Shown here in pieces: positions 25,107 to 33,720 of a stretch of DNA of 64,000 nt. The position numbers and the translations under genes are program-made. Origin of the DNA: Rhodospirillales bacterium (GTDB lineage: Bacteria > Pseudomonadota > Alphaproteobacteria > Micavibrionales > Micavibrionaceae); contig CP060239.1 in NCBI GenBank assembly GCA_023898785.1, positions 806,001 through 870,000 on the forward strand, written 5' to 3'. Below the pieces are notes generated by a model. It was not told the DNA's origin. It was given only the letters and a program-made list of their open reading frames with translations, and did not search any database. The number at the start of each line of letters is the position of its first letter. Position 1 is the stretch's first letter.

Positions 25107-26360
25107 CTAAAGCGGCTCGCCAAGCAGGTTTTCGCCTGTTATGCCGGAGAGCTTGACGGACAAAAGATCGCCAGGACGGGCTTTTGCATTCAGATGCACA
25201 GGCGAAAAGTTTTGAGTTCTGCCAAAACTTCCTTTTTCAACAATAATTTGCGCTTCTTTATTAAGGTTTCGCCTAAGTAATTTTTGGAGCTGCAGTTCTC
25301 CTAGCGCTCGCAAGCGCGCGGCGCGCTCTTTGCGCTCTTTTGGTGGAACCTGACCGGGAATACGTGCGGCGGGAGTGCCTTTGCGCTCTGAGTAAGGAAA
25401 GACATGGAGATAGGTCAAGTCGCATTCTTCGACGATTTTAAGGGTGTTTTGGAACATCTCTTCGGTTTCAGTGGGAAAGCCGGTGATAATGTCGGCACCG
25501 AATTCAATATCGGGGCGGAGGGTACGAGCCCGCTGGCACATCGCAATAACATCATTGCGCAAATGGCGGCGCTTCATGCGTTTAAGGATCATATCATCTC
25601 CCGCTTGCAAGCTTAGATGCAGATGCGGCATCAGGCGTGGTTCTTCGGCAATCAGGCGCCAAAGGTCGTCATCGATTTCGACCGGATCGAGCGATGAAAG
25701 GCGCAGACGCGGCAGTTCAGGGACAAGAGCCAGTACGCGGCGGATCATCTGCCCTAGTGTCGGCGCGCCAGGCAAATCGGGCCCGTATGAGGTAACATCG
25801 ACGCCGGTAAATACAATTTCATTATAACCTTGTTCGACCAGCGCACGAACATGTTCGGCAATCACCCCTATAGGGACAGAACGCGAAGGGCCGCGACCAT
25901 AGGGAATAATGCAAAAAGTGCAGCGGTGGTCGCAGCCATTTTGCACCTGCAGGAAGGCGCGGGAGCGGTCCTCAAAGCCTTCGATCAGATGGCTGGCGGT
26001 TTCGGTTACAGACATAATGTCGTTGACCATGACCTTTTCGCCCTGCTCCACCCCCCAGCTTTCGGCTTTAAGCTTTAAATCATTGCCGATGATCTGGTCG
26101 ACCTCAGGCATAGCGGCGTAGGTATCAGGGGTGATCTGCGCCGAGCAGCCCGTGACAATGATTTTTGCATTCGGATTTTCACGCCGGGCACGGCGAATGG
26201 CTTGCCGGGCCTGACGCTCGGCTTCTTTTGTTACAGCGCAGGTGTTAAAGATGATGGCGTCATCCAGCCCCGCATTAGCGGCGTGCGTGCGCATCACCTC
26301 TGACTCATAGGTGTTGAGGCGGCAGCCGAAGGTGACGAGTTTTGGACTCTTTTGATCCAT
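25107..26360 (-). CDS. mtaB: tRNA t6A37 methylthiotransferase MtaB
   Basis: A 417-residue radical SAM enzyme that methylthiolates t6A at position 37 of tRNAs decoding ANN codons. The N-terminal UPF0004 domain provides three Cys (residues 13, 41 and 72, in GCRLN, FNTCAVT and TGCSAQ). The radical SAM cluster is NGCDHRCTFCIIPYGRG. A C-terminal TRAM domain spans roughly the last 60 residues. The VTFGCRLNTYESEVM opening is typical of the MtaB subgroup rather than MiaB. The gene lies between ftsY and dapF. Confidence 0.92.
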   Translation of the reverse strand: MDQKSPKLVTFGCRLNTYESEVMRTHAANAGLDDAIIFNTCAVTKEAERQARQAIRRARRENPNAKIIVTGCSAQITPDTYAAMPEVDQIIGNDLKLKAESWGVEQGEKVMVNDIMSVTETASHLIEGFEDRSRAFLQVQNGCDHRCTFCIIPYGRGPSRSVPIGVIAEHVRALVEQGYNEIVFTGVDVTSYGPDLPGAPTLGQMIRRVLALVPELPRLRLSSLDPVEIDDDLWRLIAEEPRLMPHLHLSLQAGDDMILKRMKRRHLRNDVIAMCQRARTLRPDIEFGADIITGFPTETEEMFQNTLKIVEECDLTYLHVFPYSERKGTPAARIPGQVPPKERKERAARLRALGELQLQKLLRRNLNKEAQIIVEKGSFGRTQNFSPVHLNAKARPGDLLSVKLSGITGENLLGEPL

Positions 26361-26370
26361 GAGCGCGGTT

Positions 26371-27189
26371 TTACAGATTTGTTAACCTACCGTCAAATAT
26401 ATAGGCGACAGGACCGGTCATGAGGACATGGTTGTCGCTTTCGCGCCATTCGATATGAATGGGGCCGCCATTGAGAAGAATTTCAACTTTGCGGCCATCA
26501 ATGAGGCCACGGCGTATCGTCGCAACAGCCACTGCGCACGCGCCGGAGCCGCAAGCCAGCGTTTCACCGCAGCCGCGCTCCCAAGTACGCTGGCGCAGTC
26601 GGCCATCTTCAAGAAGCTGAACAAACTCGACATTTGTTCGCTCCGGAAACAGAGCATGGTTTTCTATTACAGGGCCGAAACGTTCAACCAGCGCATTTTC
26701 AGCGTCATCGACGAACAGTACGCAATGCGGGTTGCCCATTCCTACGGCGACTGCCGGGTTATGGGTATCTGTGCCCAGCTCGACCATCAGCGTATCACGT
26801 TCCTCAGCCAGAGGAATAGCGGCCCAATCGAGCTGCGGCGCGCCCATATCGACGGTCACCAGCCCATTTTCGACGGCGCTGCAGTCCAGCACGCCGCGTC
26901 CGGTTTCGATTGCGCATTGATCAGTGCCGCGCTCTTTCATCACGATATCGGCGATGCAGCGCGTTGCATTGCCGCAGGCGGCGCTTTCAGAACCGTCGGC
27001 ATTGTAAAAGCGGGCAAAGACATCGGCCTTTTCAGAAGGCTCAATAAGTGCCAGCAAGTCACAGCCGACACCGAAATGCCGGTCGCAAATGTCTTGTATT
27101 CGCGCATGGCCGATGGTTACAGACTGCGTGCGCGTGTCTATGATTACAAAATCATTCCCCAGCCCGTGCATTTTTTTAAAGCGCATCAT
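26371..27189 (-). CDS. dapF: Diaminopimelate epimerase
   Basis: A 272-residue PLP-independent epimerase converting LL- to meso-diaminopimelate for lysine and peptidoglycan. The opening KMHGLGNDFVIIDTR is typical. The two catalytic Cys lie in ADGSESAACGNATRC and ERGCGETLACGSGACA. The start may be Met 1 or Met 2. Upstream lies a palindromic repeat (27204-27283) in place of an obvious promoter. It is first in the dapF-mtaB-ftsY group. Confidence 0.94.
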   Translation of the reverse strand: MMRFKKMHGLGNDFVIIDTRTQSVTIGHARIQDICDRHFGVGCDLLALIEPSEKADVFARFYNADGSESAACGNATRCIADIVMKERGTDQCAIETGRGVLDCSAVENGLVTVDMGAPQLDWAAIPLAEERDTLMVELGTDTHNPAVAVGMGNPHCVLFVDDAENALVERFGPVIENHALFPERTNVEFVQLLEDGRLRQRTWERGCGETLACGSGACAVAVATIRRGLIDGRKVEILLNGGPIHIEWRESDNHVLMTGPVAYIFDGRLTNL

Positions 27190-27203
27190 TCATTTCCCAA
27201 CAT

Positions 27204-27283
27204 CGTCATTGCGAGGAGGGCCGGAGGCCTGACGTGGCAATCCATGTGGTCTACTGGATTGCTTCGCTCCGCTCGCAATGACG
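27204..27283. repeat. Dispersed palindromic repeat, TCATTGCGA family, copy 2
   Basis: An 80-bp imperfect palindrome beginning CGTCATTGCG and ending CGCAATGACG. It lies between the divergent dapF and ffh genes. Confidence 0.9.
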
Positions 27284-27299
27284 CAAAGCGTTAAAGTCC

Positions 27300-27328
27300 T
27301 TGACAATATAGGGCATATCCCATATTTT
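27300..27328 (+). promoter_or_regulatory. Predicted sigma-70 promoter of ffh
   Basis: TTGACA (27300-27305), a 17-base spacer and TATTTT (27323-27328). The leader to the ffh start is about 105 bases and contains a perfect CACTGAC/GTCAGTG stem (27341-27347 with 27362-27368) and a second GC-rich hairpin-like stretch. I see no reason to call it an SRP RNA. Confidence 0.55.
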
Positions 27329-27438
27329 CCACCCAAATTTCACTGACATGTTTGTTTTGAAGTCAGTGCTTAACGGTACCCCTCGCTCGGCGCGAACGCT
27401 CAGCGGGGCTAAGATTTATTGTTAATAACGGTTTGCAG

Positions 27439-29010
27439 ATGTTTGAATCTTTGAGCGAAAAGCTTGGTGGTGTATTTTCAAAACTCAGAGGCAAAGGGGC
27501 TTTGAGCGAAAATGATGTCATGGCGGTGAGCCGTGAGATCCGCGTTGCGCTGCTGGAGGCCGATGTCGCCCTGCCCGTCGTCAAAGATTTCATTGCCTCG
27601 ATTAAAGACAAAGCTGTTGGTCAGGACATCATCAAGGGTGTGAACCCGGCGCAGCAGGTGATTAAGATTGTTCATGACGAACTGGTTGAAATGCTGGGCA
27701 GTGAGACCGATGCTCTAAAATTCTCTTCCCCGCCCTCCGTGTACCTGATGGTGGGTTTGCAGGGTTCGGGAAAAACGACCTCGACGGCGAAGATTTCCAA
27801 GCTGCTGAGCGATAAGCAGAACAAGAAAATCCTGATGGCTTCGCTCGACGTTTACCGCCCGGCGGCGCAGGAACAACTCAAGCAGCTTGGTGAGCAAACG
27901 GAGATTGCGACGCTTCCGGTTGTCGAAGGGCAAAAGCCGCTCGCCATCACAAAGCGCGCGATGGATACGGCCCGTAAAGAGGGCTATGACGTTGTGATGC
28001 TCGATACCGCCGGGCGGTTGTCCATTGACGAAGCGTTGATGGATGAGGTTGCGGCGATCCAGAAAGAGGCCAAGCCAATTGAAACGCTGCTGGTGGCCGA
28101 TGCGATGACCGGGCAAGACGCGGTGCAAACGGCCAAGGCTTTTGACGAACGCGTGCCGCTTTCCGGCATTATGCTCACGCGCGTAGACGGGGATGCGCGC
28201 GGCGGGGCGGCGATGAGCATGAAGGCCGTGACCGGCAAGCCGATCAAGCTGATCGGGGTTGGCGAGAAATGGGACGAGATTGAAACCTTCCATCCTGAGC
28301 GGGTTGCAGGGCGCATTTTGGGGATGGGCGATGTGGTGTCTTTGGTGGAAAAGGCCGTGGAGACGGTGGATTCCGAAGAAGCCCTGAAAATGGCCAAAAA
28401 GTTCAAAAAGGGCCAGTTTGATTTTAATGATCTACTCTCGCAAATACAGCAGATGAAGAAAATGGGCGGTATGGGCGCGATGATGAAGCTGATGCCCGGT
28501 CTTTCCAGCATGGCAGGCAAGCTTGATGAGGCGGGACTGGATGATGGTTTTGTGAAGCGTCAGGAGGCGATTATTTATTCCATGACCAAGGCCGAGCGCG
28601 AAAAACCCGATTTGCTTAATATGAGGCGCAAGCAGCGCATTGCGACCGGGTCCGGGACATCTGTGCAAGATGTTAACAAAATCGTGAAGCAGCTCAAGCA
28701 GATGCAAACGATGATGAAAAAGATGCGCAAGATGGGCACCGGCAAAATGATGGGCATGATGAAGGATATGATGGGTGGCAAAGCTGATGAGCTGGAGCTG
28801 ATGGCTGGGTCGATGGACCCGGATGCTCTGGGTCATGATATGGCGGGCCTTGGCCAGTCTGGGGGTTTGGGGCCAAACCCGTTTACCGGTGGCGCGGGCG
28901 GTTTGCCCGGCCTTGGCGGCACGGGTCTGCCCGGTTTGGGTGGCGGCATGCCCGGCCTTCCCTCTCATGGCGGTAAGAAAAAGGACCGCAAGAAGGGGAA
29001 ACGAAAATGA
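27439..29010 (+). CDS. ffh: Ffh, signal recognition particle protein
   Basis: A 523-residue SRP54 homologue that binds signal sequences and SRP RNA and engages FtsY. The NG domain shows GLQGSGKTTSTAKI (residues 106 on), DVYRPAAQEQL, DTAGRLSIDEALMDE and TRVDGDARGG. The Met-rich M domain contains MKKMGGMGAMMKLMPG and MRRKQRIATGSGTSVQDVNK, the SRP RNA-binding loop. The tail is Gly/Pro/Leu-rich repeats ending in a basic KKKDRKKGKRK. The ATG at 27439 is used; a TTG two codons upstream is unlikely. A palindromic repeat follows 14 bases after the stop. Confidence 0.95.
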   Translation: MFESLSEKLGGVFSKLRGKGALSENDVMAVSREIRVALLEADVALPVVKDFIASIKDKAVGQDIIKGVNPAQQVIKIVHDELVEMLGSETDALKFSSPPSVYLMVGLQGSGKTTSTAKISKLLSDKQNKKILMASLDVYRPAAQEQLKQLGEQTEIATLPVVEGQKPLAITKRAMDTARKEGYDVVMLDTAGRLSIDEALMDEVAAIQKEAKPIETLLVADAMTGQDAVQTAKAFDERVPLSGIMLTRVDGDARGGAAMSMKAVTGKPIKLIGVGEKWDEIETFHPERVAGRILGMGDVVSLVEKAVETVDSEEALKMAKKFKKGQFDFNDLLSQIQQMKKMGGMGAMMKLMPGLSSMAGKLDEAGLDDGFVKRQEAIIYSMTKAEREKPDLLNMRRKQRIATGSGTSVQDVNKIVKQLKQMQTMMKKMRKMGTGKMMGMMKDMMGGKADELELMAGSMDPDALGHDMAGLGQSGGLGPNPFTGGAGGLPGLGGTGLPGLGGGMPGLPSHGGKKKDRKKGKRK

Positions 29011-29024
29011 CATTCGCCTACCCC

Positions 29025-29111
29025 GTCATTGCGAGCACCCTCAGGGGCATAAACTCCGCGAAGCAATCCAGTCTGGATTGCCGCGTCGGCCTACGGCCTC
29101 CTCGCAATGAC
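29025..29111. repeat. Dispersed palindromic repeat, TCATTGCGA family, copy 3
   Basis: An 87-bp imperfect palindrome beginning GTCATTGCGAG and ending CTCGCAATGAC, with CAATCCAG/CTGGATTG in the middle. It lies just after ffh, within the presumed transcription unit. Confidence 0.9.
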
Positions 29112-29133
29112 AGCAGAATGGAGGGGAAAAACG

Positions 29134-29478
29134 ATGGATAAACTGTCACAACGTAACATATATGTTATCAGGTTTCTTATTCTGGTTGTGCATACGCTCA
29201 TACCGGCAATTCCTGTTATCGTAGCAGGATGGCTGGCGTTTTCGTTATACGACTTTTTTGGTATTGGTATCATTGCTCATGCCAGCGCCTACGCTTTAGC
29301 TTATTTTGTATCGTTGTTTTTTTGTATTCGCTCCATCAAAAGACAAAATCTAAAAGCCGCGACGATAAATACCGCTATCACCAGTGTTCTTAATATAGCT
29401 GTTTTTTTACTTTGTCTTTTTCCAAGAGATTCTCAACCACACAATGTGAAAAGGACTTTTAAAACTCATGAATTGTAA
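29134..29478 (+). CDS. Small membrane protein of unknown function
   Basis: A 114-residue protein with three predicted membrane segments: FLILVVHTLIPAIPVIVAGWL, an aromatic- and Ala-rich segment around ASAYALAYFVSLFFCI, and ITSVLNIAVFLLCLF. A good GAGGGG site precedes the ATG by about 7 bases. It lies between the repeat after ffh and rpsP, where the operon normally has no gene, so it may be an insertion. Codon usage is more AT-rich than ffh or rpsP. No family was recognised. Confidence 0.65.
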   Translation: MDKLSQRNIYVIRFLILVVHTLIPAIPVIVAGWLAFSLYDFFGIGIIAHASAYALAYFVSLFFCIRSIKRQNLKAATINTAITSVLNIAVFLLCLFPRDSQPHNVKRTFKTHEL

Positions 29479-29505
29479 CCAACATTAATTAAAGGAGAAA
29501 ATGAA

Positions 29506-30033
29506 ATGGCACTTGCAATGAGACTATCCAGAGGCGGACGAAAGGCCCGTCCATTTTACCGCATCGTTGTGGCGGACAAGCGCATGGCGCGCGATGGCCG
29601 CTATATTGAAAAGCTGGGCACGTATACCCCGCTTTTGGATGACAAGGATGAAAACCGCGTGAAACTGGTTGAAGACCGCATTAAATACTGGCTATCCCAA
29701 GGGGCGCAACCATCCGAACGCGTAGCAATTTTCCTCGGTAAAGCCGGGATTATCGACATGCCTGCGCAGCCAAACCGCCCGAAAAAATCAGAGCAGTCTG
29801 AAAAGACCAAGCTGCGGATTGAAGACAAGAAAGAAAAGCAAACTGCGGCTGCTGAAGCGGCTAAAGCTGCTGAAGAGGAAGCCAAAGCGGCAGCGGAAGC
29901 TGCGGCGGCTGCACCTGGAGCACCGGCTGAAGACGCTGCGCCTGCCGAAACGGAAGCTCCGGCTGAGGACGCTAAAGTTGAAGAAACTCCTGCTGAAGAG
30001 CCGAAGGCTGAAGACGAAGAAAAAGCAGAGTAA
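29506..30033 (+). CDS. rpsP: 30S ribosomal protein S16 with long Ala/Glu-rich tail
   Basis: A ribosomal small-subunit assembly protein. The first 85 residues are standard S16: [28 protein letters not shown] and [14 protein letters not shown]. After about residue 95 the chain becomes a low-complexity tail of Ala, Glu, Lys and Pro to residue 175, roughly doubling the usual length. Tails on S16 are known in alphaproteobacteria, but this one is long. AAAGGAG precedes the ATG. It heads the rpsP-rimM-trmD-rplS run, but a repeat-flanked DUF559 domain separates it from rimM. Confidence 0.95.
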   Translation: MALAMRLSRGGRKARPFYRIVVADKRMARDGRYIEKLGTYTPLLDDKDENRVKLVEDRIKYWLSQGAQPSERVAIFLGKAGIIDMPAQPNRPKKSEQSEKTKLRIEDKKEKQTAAAEAAKAAEEEAKAAAEAAAAAPGAPAEDAAPAETEAPAEDAKVEETPAEEPKAEDEEKAE

Positions 30034-30049
30034 TCTCGTGAAGTATCCT

Positions 30050-30148
30050 CCCTCACCCGGTCTTCGCTTTCGCTCAGACCACCCTCTCCCTAAGGGAGAG
30101 GGATTACGAGGCTTAAGCGTGAAGCGCTTTAGCCGCAGTGGGTGAGGG
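30050..30148. repeat. Palindromic element, CCCTCACCC family, full copy
   Basis: The outer arms are CCCTCACCC (30050-30058) and GGGTGAGGG (30140-30148). The inner hairpin is CCCTCTCCC-TAA-GGGAGAGGG (30082-30102). The DUF559 start codon lies 6 bases after the right arm. A half copy recurs at 30474-30506 on the far side of the DUF559 domain. Confidence 0.85.
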
Positions 30149-30153
30149 GAATT

Positions 30154-30978
30154 ATGACCAATACCGTAAAAACTGCCAGAACACTTCGGAAAAACCAAAC
30201 AGACGCCGAAAAGCTCCTCTGGTCGAAACTGCGCAACCGGCAATTTGAAAACCTCAAATTTCGTCGTCAGCATCCCGTTCCGCCCTATGTCGCAGACTTT
30301 TATTGCGAGGATCTCAAGCTTATTGTTGAAATTGATGGTGGTCAGCATACGCCTGAGAAAGATCGAGAACGTCAAAAATATATTGAGGATCAAGGGTATA
30401 AGATTATTCGTTTTTGGAATAATGATGTTTTAAGCAATATAGACGGTGTTTTGGAAAAACTCAGCCTCAGTATCCCCTCACCCAAACCCTCTCCCCAGGG
30501 AGAGGGCTTAACGAGCCGTATATGCGTCGGCAGGATTGCCAGCGCACATGGCGTGAAGGGGTTGGTCAAGCTTTTGCCGTTTTGCGAAGACCCTGCCCTG
30601 CTTGAGCAGGCCCTTGATTTCAAAATCACGCTCAAAAATCCGATGGGCAAATATATGCTGGCGGAAATAGAAGGCGTGAAGGACCGCAACGCCGCCGAAG
30701 CGCTTAGAAACACTGAGTTGTTTGTTACGCGCGATCAACTCCCTGAAATTGACGATGATGATACCTTCTATTTTGAAGACCTTATCGGCATGACTTGCGT
30801 TGATGAAAATGGCATGGAGATCGGCCATGTGAAAGCGGTCGAGAATTTTGGCGCGGGTGATTTGCTGGAGGTACAGCTTAAATCCGGGCAAGAAGTGCTG
30901 CTCCCTTTTACTGATGAGTATGTTCCTGAAATTGGCGAAACTGTGACCATCCGCAATTATGAAAGGCTGATGCTGTGA
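30154..30978 (+). CDS. rimM: DUF559 nuclease-like domain fused to 16S rRNA processing protein RimM
   Basis: One uninterrupted frame of 274 residues. Residues 1-105 are a DUF559 domain, related to Vsr-type PD-(D/E)XK nucleases: [40 protein letters not shown] and [13 protein letters not shown]. Residues 106-121 ([16 protein letters not shown]) come from a half palindromic repeat. Residues 122-274 are RimM, a 30S maturation factor that binds S19: [33 protein letters not shown] and [13 protein letters not shown]. No ATG, GTG or TTG in frame lies between the last turn of DUF559 (a TTG at 30451) and RimM, so RimM seems to depend on the fused start. The stop overlaps trmD by 4 bases (GTGA). Confidence 0.85.
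   Translation: MTNTVKTARTLRKNQTDAEKLLWSKLRNRQFENLKFRRQHPVPPYVADFYCEDLKLIVEIDGGQHTPEKDRERQKYIEDQGYKIIRFWNNDVLSNIDGVLEKLSLSIPSPKPSPQGEGLTSRICVGRIASAHGVKGLVKLLPFCEDPALLEQALDFKITLKNPMGKYMLAEIEGVKDRNAAEALRNTELFVTRDQLPEIDDDDTFYFEDLIGMTCVDENGMEIGHVKAVENFGAGDLLEVQLKSGQEVLLPFTDEYVPEIGETVTIRNYERLML
30474..30506. repeat. Palindromic element, CCCTCACCC family, half copy
   Basis: CCCCTCACCC then CCCTCTCCCC paired with AGGGAGAGGG. It corresponds to the left half of the element at 30050-30148 and is translated as the linker of the DUF559-RimM fusion. Confidence 0.85.
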
Positions 30979-31733
30979 GTCTGCATTTCGACATTCTGAC
31001 ACTCTTTCCTGAAATGTTTCCGGGAAGCCTTGGGCAGTCTTTGGCCGGGAAAGCTCTAGAGCGTGGGGATTGGGGTTATGAGTGCGTGAATATCCGTGAT
31101 TTTGGTGAAGGCGTGCACAAGACCGTGGATGATACACCCTATGGCGGAGGTGCGGGCATGGTGATGTACGCGGATGTGATCGAGAAAGCGTTGCTTTCGA
31201 TCCAACCACAATTGTCATCCCGGCGCAGGCCGGGATCTGGTGTGGGTAACAAAAAGATCCCGGATCAAGTCCGGGATGACAGCATGAGGTTAATTTACCT
31301 CTCTCCCCGCGGGAAACCTTTGACGCAAAGTCTTGTTAAAGAGCTGAGCGCTACGCCTGAAATTACCTTGCTGTGTGGGCGTTATGAGGGTGTGGATCAG
31401 CGGGTTTTGGACGCGCATGGTTTTGAAGAGGTTTCGATTGGCGATTATGTGCTTTCGGGCGGCGAACCGGCCGCTTTAATCCTGATGGATGCGTGCATTC
31501 GCCTGCTGCCCGGGGTGATGGGCAACGAAGCCACGCCGGATGAGGAAAGCTTTTCAAACGGGTTGCTTGAGTATCCGCATTACACGCGCCCTGCGGTCTG
31601 GGAAGCGGCAGATGGGCAGGCTTACGAAGTGCCGGAGGTTTTACAATCCGGCAATCACGAGAAGATCAAGGCCTGGCGCGAGAACCGTGCGCTGGAGATC
31701 ACCCGTAAGGTGCGTCCGGATTTGTTGAAATAA
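30975..31733 (+). CDS. trmD: tRNA (guanine-N1-)-methyltransferase with in-frame repeat insertion
   Basis: A SPOUT methyltransferase that makes m1G37 in tRNAs. The 252-residue chain has [13 protein letters not shown] at the start, [13 protein letters not shown], the knot segments [13 protein letters not shown] and [15 protein letters not shown], and [14 protein letters not shown]. Residues about 80-103 ([12 protein letters not shown] and [11 protein letters not shown]) are not TrmD. They are encoded by a 67-bp palindromic repeat at 31214-31280, placed in the loop before the first knot strand. The rest is intact, so the protein is likely functional. It starts with GTG overlapping the rimM stop. 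Confidence 0.93.
   Translation: MSLHFDILTLFPEMFPGSLGQSLAGKALERGDWGYECVNIRDFGEGVHKTVDDTPYGGGAGMVMYADVIEKALLSIQPQLSSRRRPGSGVGNKKIPDQVRDDSMRLIYLSPRGKPLTQSLVKELSATPEITLLCGRYEGVDQRVLDAHGFEEVSIGDYVLSGGEPAALILMDACIRLLPGVMGNEATPDEESFSNGLLEYPHYTRPAVWEAADGQAYEVPEVLQSGNHEKIKAWRENRALEITRKVRPDLLK
31214..31280. repeat. Palindromic repeat, GTCATCCCGG family, copy 1 (inside trmD)
   Basis: A 67-bp element with perfect ends GTCATCCCGG/CCGGGATGAC and two inner hairpins. It is read through in frame. A second copy of exactly the same length lies at 39998-40064. Confidence 0.92.
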
Positions 31734-31840
31734 AGCTTGCAAAAAGCCTGCCGGGCCGATATAAAGCGCATCAATTAAGAAACAAGCCGCCTTGGGGCCT
31801 ATGCTCTTTGATTATCGGGCTTTGATAAAGGAATAGAACT

Positions 31841-32425
31841 ATGAACACGTTACAAAAATTTGAAGCCAAACAATTGGCGGCCCTGCAAGAGAGCAAAAGT
31901 ATTCCGGCGTTTTCGCCCGGTGACACCATCAGAGTGAATGTCCGCGTTAAAGAAGGTACGCGTGAGCGTATTCAGGCCTATGAAGGCGTATGCATTGCGC
32001 GTAGCGGCTCTGGCATTAACGAGAATTTCGCTGTCCGTAAGATCAGCTTTGGCGAGGGCGTTGAGCGTGTATTTCCGTTGTGGAGTTCACGGATTGATTC
32101 CATTGAGTTGGTTCGCAAGGGGGATGTTCGTCGGGCGAAACTGTATTACCTGCGTGATCGTCGTGGTAAATCCGCGCGCATTTCTGAGCGTACGACCGGT
32201 CACGGTTTTGATACGAATGTTGATGAAGCCGAAGAGGCTCTGACACAAACACAGAAACGTGCGCAGAAGAAAGCGGCGAAAGACGCCAAGCGCGCTGAAG
32301 CCCGTAAGGCGAATGAAGATGCCGCAAAAACCAAGGCCGCGGCTAAAGAAGCTGAAAAGGCTGCCGCAGAAGCAGAAGCCGCGGCGGCTGCGGCTGAAGC
32401 ACCTTCTGAGAGCGGCGCAGAATAA
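31841..32425 (+). CDS. rplS: 50S ribosomal protein L19 with Ala-rich tail
   Basis: A ribosomal large-subunit protein at the 30S-50S interface. Residues 1-120 are standard L19: [40 protein letters not shown] and [14 protein letters not shown]. The remaining 70 residues form a low-complexity helix-forming tail of Ala, Glu and Lys, so the chain is about half again as long as usual. AAGGAA precedes the ATG. A strong terminator follows, ending the operon. Confidence 0.95.
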   Translation: MNTLQKFEAKQLAALQESKSIPAFSPGDTIRVNVRVKEGTRERIQAYEGVCIARSGSGINENFAVRKISFGEGVERVFPLWSSRIDSIELVRKGDVRRAKLYYLRDRRGKSARISERTTGHGFDTNVDEAEEALTQTQKRAQKKAAKDAKRAEARKANEDAAKTKAAAKEAEKAAAEAEAAAAAAEAPSESGAE

Positions 32426-32450
32426 GCGATTCTCTTTTATCGAGATCAAA

Positions 32451-32480
32451 CAAAAGCCGCTTCATTTGAGCGGCTTTTTT
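32451..32480 (+). terminator. Rho-independent terminator after rplS
   Basis: AAGCCGCTT pairs with GAGCGGCTT around a short loop, followed by a run of T to 32480. Confidence 0.85.
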
Positions 32481-32502
32481 ATGCGGTCCGTAGGACAGAA
32501 CA

Positions 32503-32520
32503 CCACGGGTTTACCCGTGG
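32503..32520. other. Perfect short hairpin next to IS481 copy B
   Basis: CCACGGGT and ACCCGTGG form a perfect 8-bp stem with a 2-base loop, 13 bases before the IS. It may be a remnant or a secondary terminator. Confidence 0.4.
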
Positions 32521-32533
32521 GTATCTATTAAAA

Positions 32534-33719
32534 TGTATTAGTTGAGACTTGATCTGACATTCTTTACAAACTGCATTTAAAAGCAAAGGAGTGTCAGACA
32601 TGAGCAGTTATCAGGAAAAAATCATCAAACCGAAACTGGGCGTATTGGAGCTTGCCAAGCAATTGGGCAATGTTTCGCAAGCCTGCAAAGTCATGGGCTA
32701 TAGCCGTGATACGTTCTATCGCTATCGTGAACTGTACGAGAACGGCGGAGAAGAAGCGCTGATCGAGATCAGCCGCAAGAAGCCGATCTTGAAGAACCGC
32801 GTGGCGGAAAGCGTGGAGCGGGCCTGCATTGAGATCGCCGTTGAGTTTCCGGCCTACGGCCAGCAACGTGCGGCTAACGAACTGCGTAAAAAAGGCATTT
32901 TGATCTCGCCCGGTGGCATCCGTTCGGTATGGCTGCGCAACGATCTGGAGACCATGAAGAAGCGCCTCAATGCGCTGGAAGCCAAGGTTGCCCAAGACGG
33001 CATCATCCTGACCGAAGAACAACTCGCCGCGCTGGAAAAACAAAAATCACAGCGCGAGGCCCATGGTGAGATTGAGAGCGAACATCCGGGCTATCTGGGA
33101 TCGCAGGATACTTACTATGTCGGCAACATCAAGGGCGTGGGCCGGATTTATCAGCAAACCTTTGTCGATACCTATTCCCGCGTGGCCTTTGCCCGGCTCT
33201 ATACCGAGAAGACCGCCATCACGGCGGCCGATACACTTAACGGCACGGTCCTGCCGTTCTTCGCAGAAGAAGGGCTTGTGCTGCTGCGTATCCTTACCGA
33301 CCGCGGCACGGAATATTGCGGCAAAGCCGAGAACCACGCCTATCAGCTTTATCTGGGAATCGAAAATATCGATCACACCAGAACGAAGGCAAACTCTCCG
33401 CAAACCAATGGTATCTGCGAGCGGTTCCACCGCACCATGAAGCAGGAGTTCTACGACATCGCCTTCCGCAAAAAGCTGTATTACAGCCTCGAAGAGCTGC
33501 AAACGGACGTCGATGAATGGCTGCGAAAATATAATGAAACGCGGCCTCATTCCGGGAAATACTGCTACGGCAAACCCCCAATGCAAACCTTCCGGGATGC
33601 CAAAGAGCTTGCACAATCGAAAAATATCGATAACGTGCAAGAATTATCGGACAGCGCGCCTCAAGAAGCGCTGGCTGGCCGATAATTCATAATCGTCAGA
33701 TTAAGTTATGACTTTTACA
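32534..33719 (+). mobile_element. IS481-family element, copy B
   Basis: 1186 bp with TGTA...TACA ends and a 7-bp target duplication ATTAAAA (32527-32533 and 33720-33726). It appears identical to copy A and lies in the opposite orientation. Insertion occurred at the stop codon of the minus-strand gene at 33721; the duplication regenerates that stop. Confidence 0.94.
32600..33685 (+). CDS. IS481-family transposase, copy B
   Basis: A 361-residue transposase with the same sequence as that of copy A, including the complete DDE triad (FVDTYS, ILTDRG, NGICERFHRT). AAAGGAG lies 9 bases upstream of the ATG; an in-frame GTG at 32591 overlaps that site and is less likely. Confidence 0.92.
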   Translation: MSSYQEKIIKPKLGVLELAKQLGNVSQACKVMGYSRDTFYRYRELYENGGEEALIEISRKKPILKNRVAESVERACIEIAVEFPAYGQQRAANELRKKGILISPGGIRSVWLRNDLETMKKRLNALEAKVAQDGIILTEEQLAALEKQKSQREAHGEIESEHPGYLGSQDTYYVGNIKGVGRIYQQTFVDTYSRVAFARLYTEKTAITAADTLNGTVLPFFAEEGLVLLRILTDRGTEYCGKAENHAYQLYLGIENIDHTRTKANSPQTNGICERFHRTMKQEFYDIAFRKKLYYSLEELQTDVDEWLRKYNETRPHSGKYCYGKPPMQTFRDAKELAQSKNIDNVQELSDSAPQEALAGR

Positions 33720-33720
33720 A

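Noticed and set aside
26428..27294. Long open frame of 288 codons antisense to dapF
   Set aside because: It runs opposite to a clearly conserved gene and has no recognisable content; it is a shadow of GC-rich coding sequence.
27300..27438. Possible 4.5S SRP RNA gene in the ffh leader
   Set aside because: Stem-loops are present but I could not find the conserved SRP RNA tetraloop and asymmetric loops; a covariance-model search would decide.
30451..30453. TTG as independent start of RimM
   Set aside because: It lies inside the final helix of the DUF559 domain, about 22 codons before RimM homology, with no ribosome-binding site.
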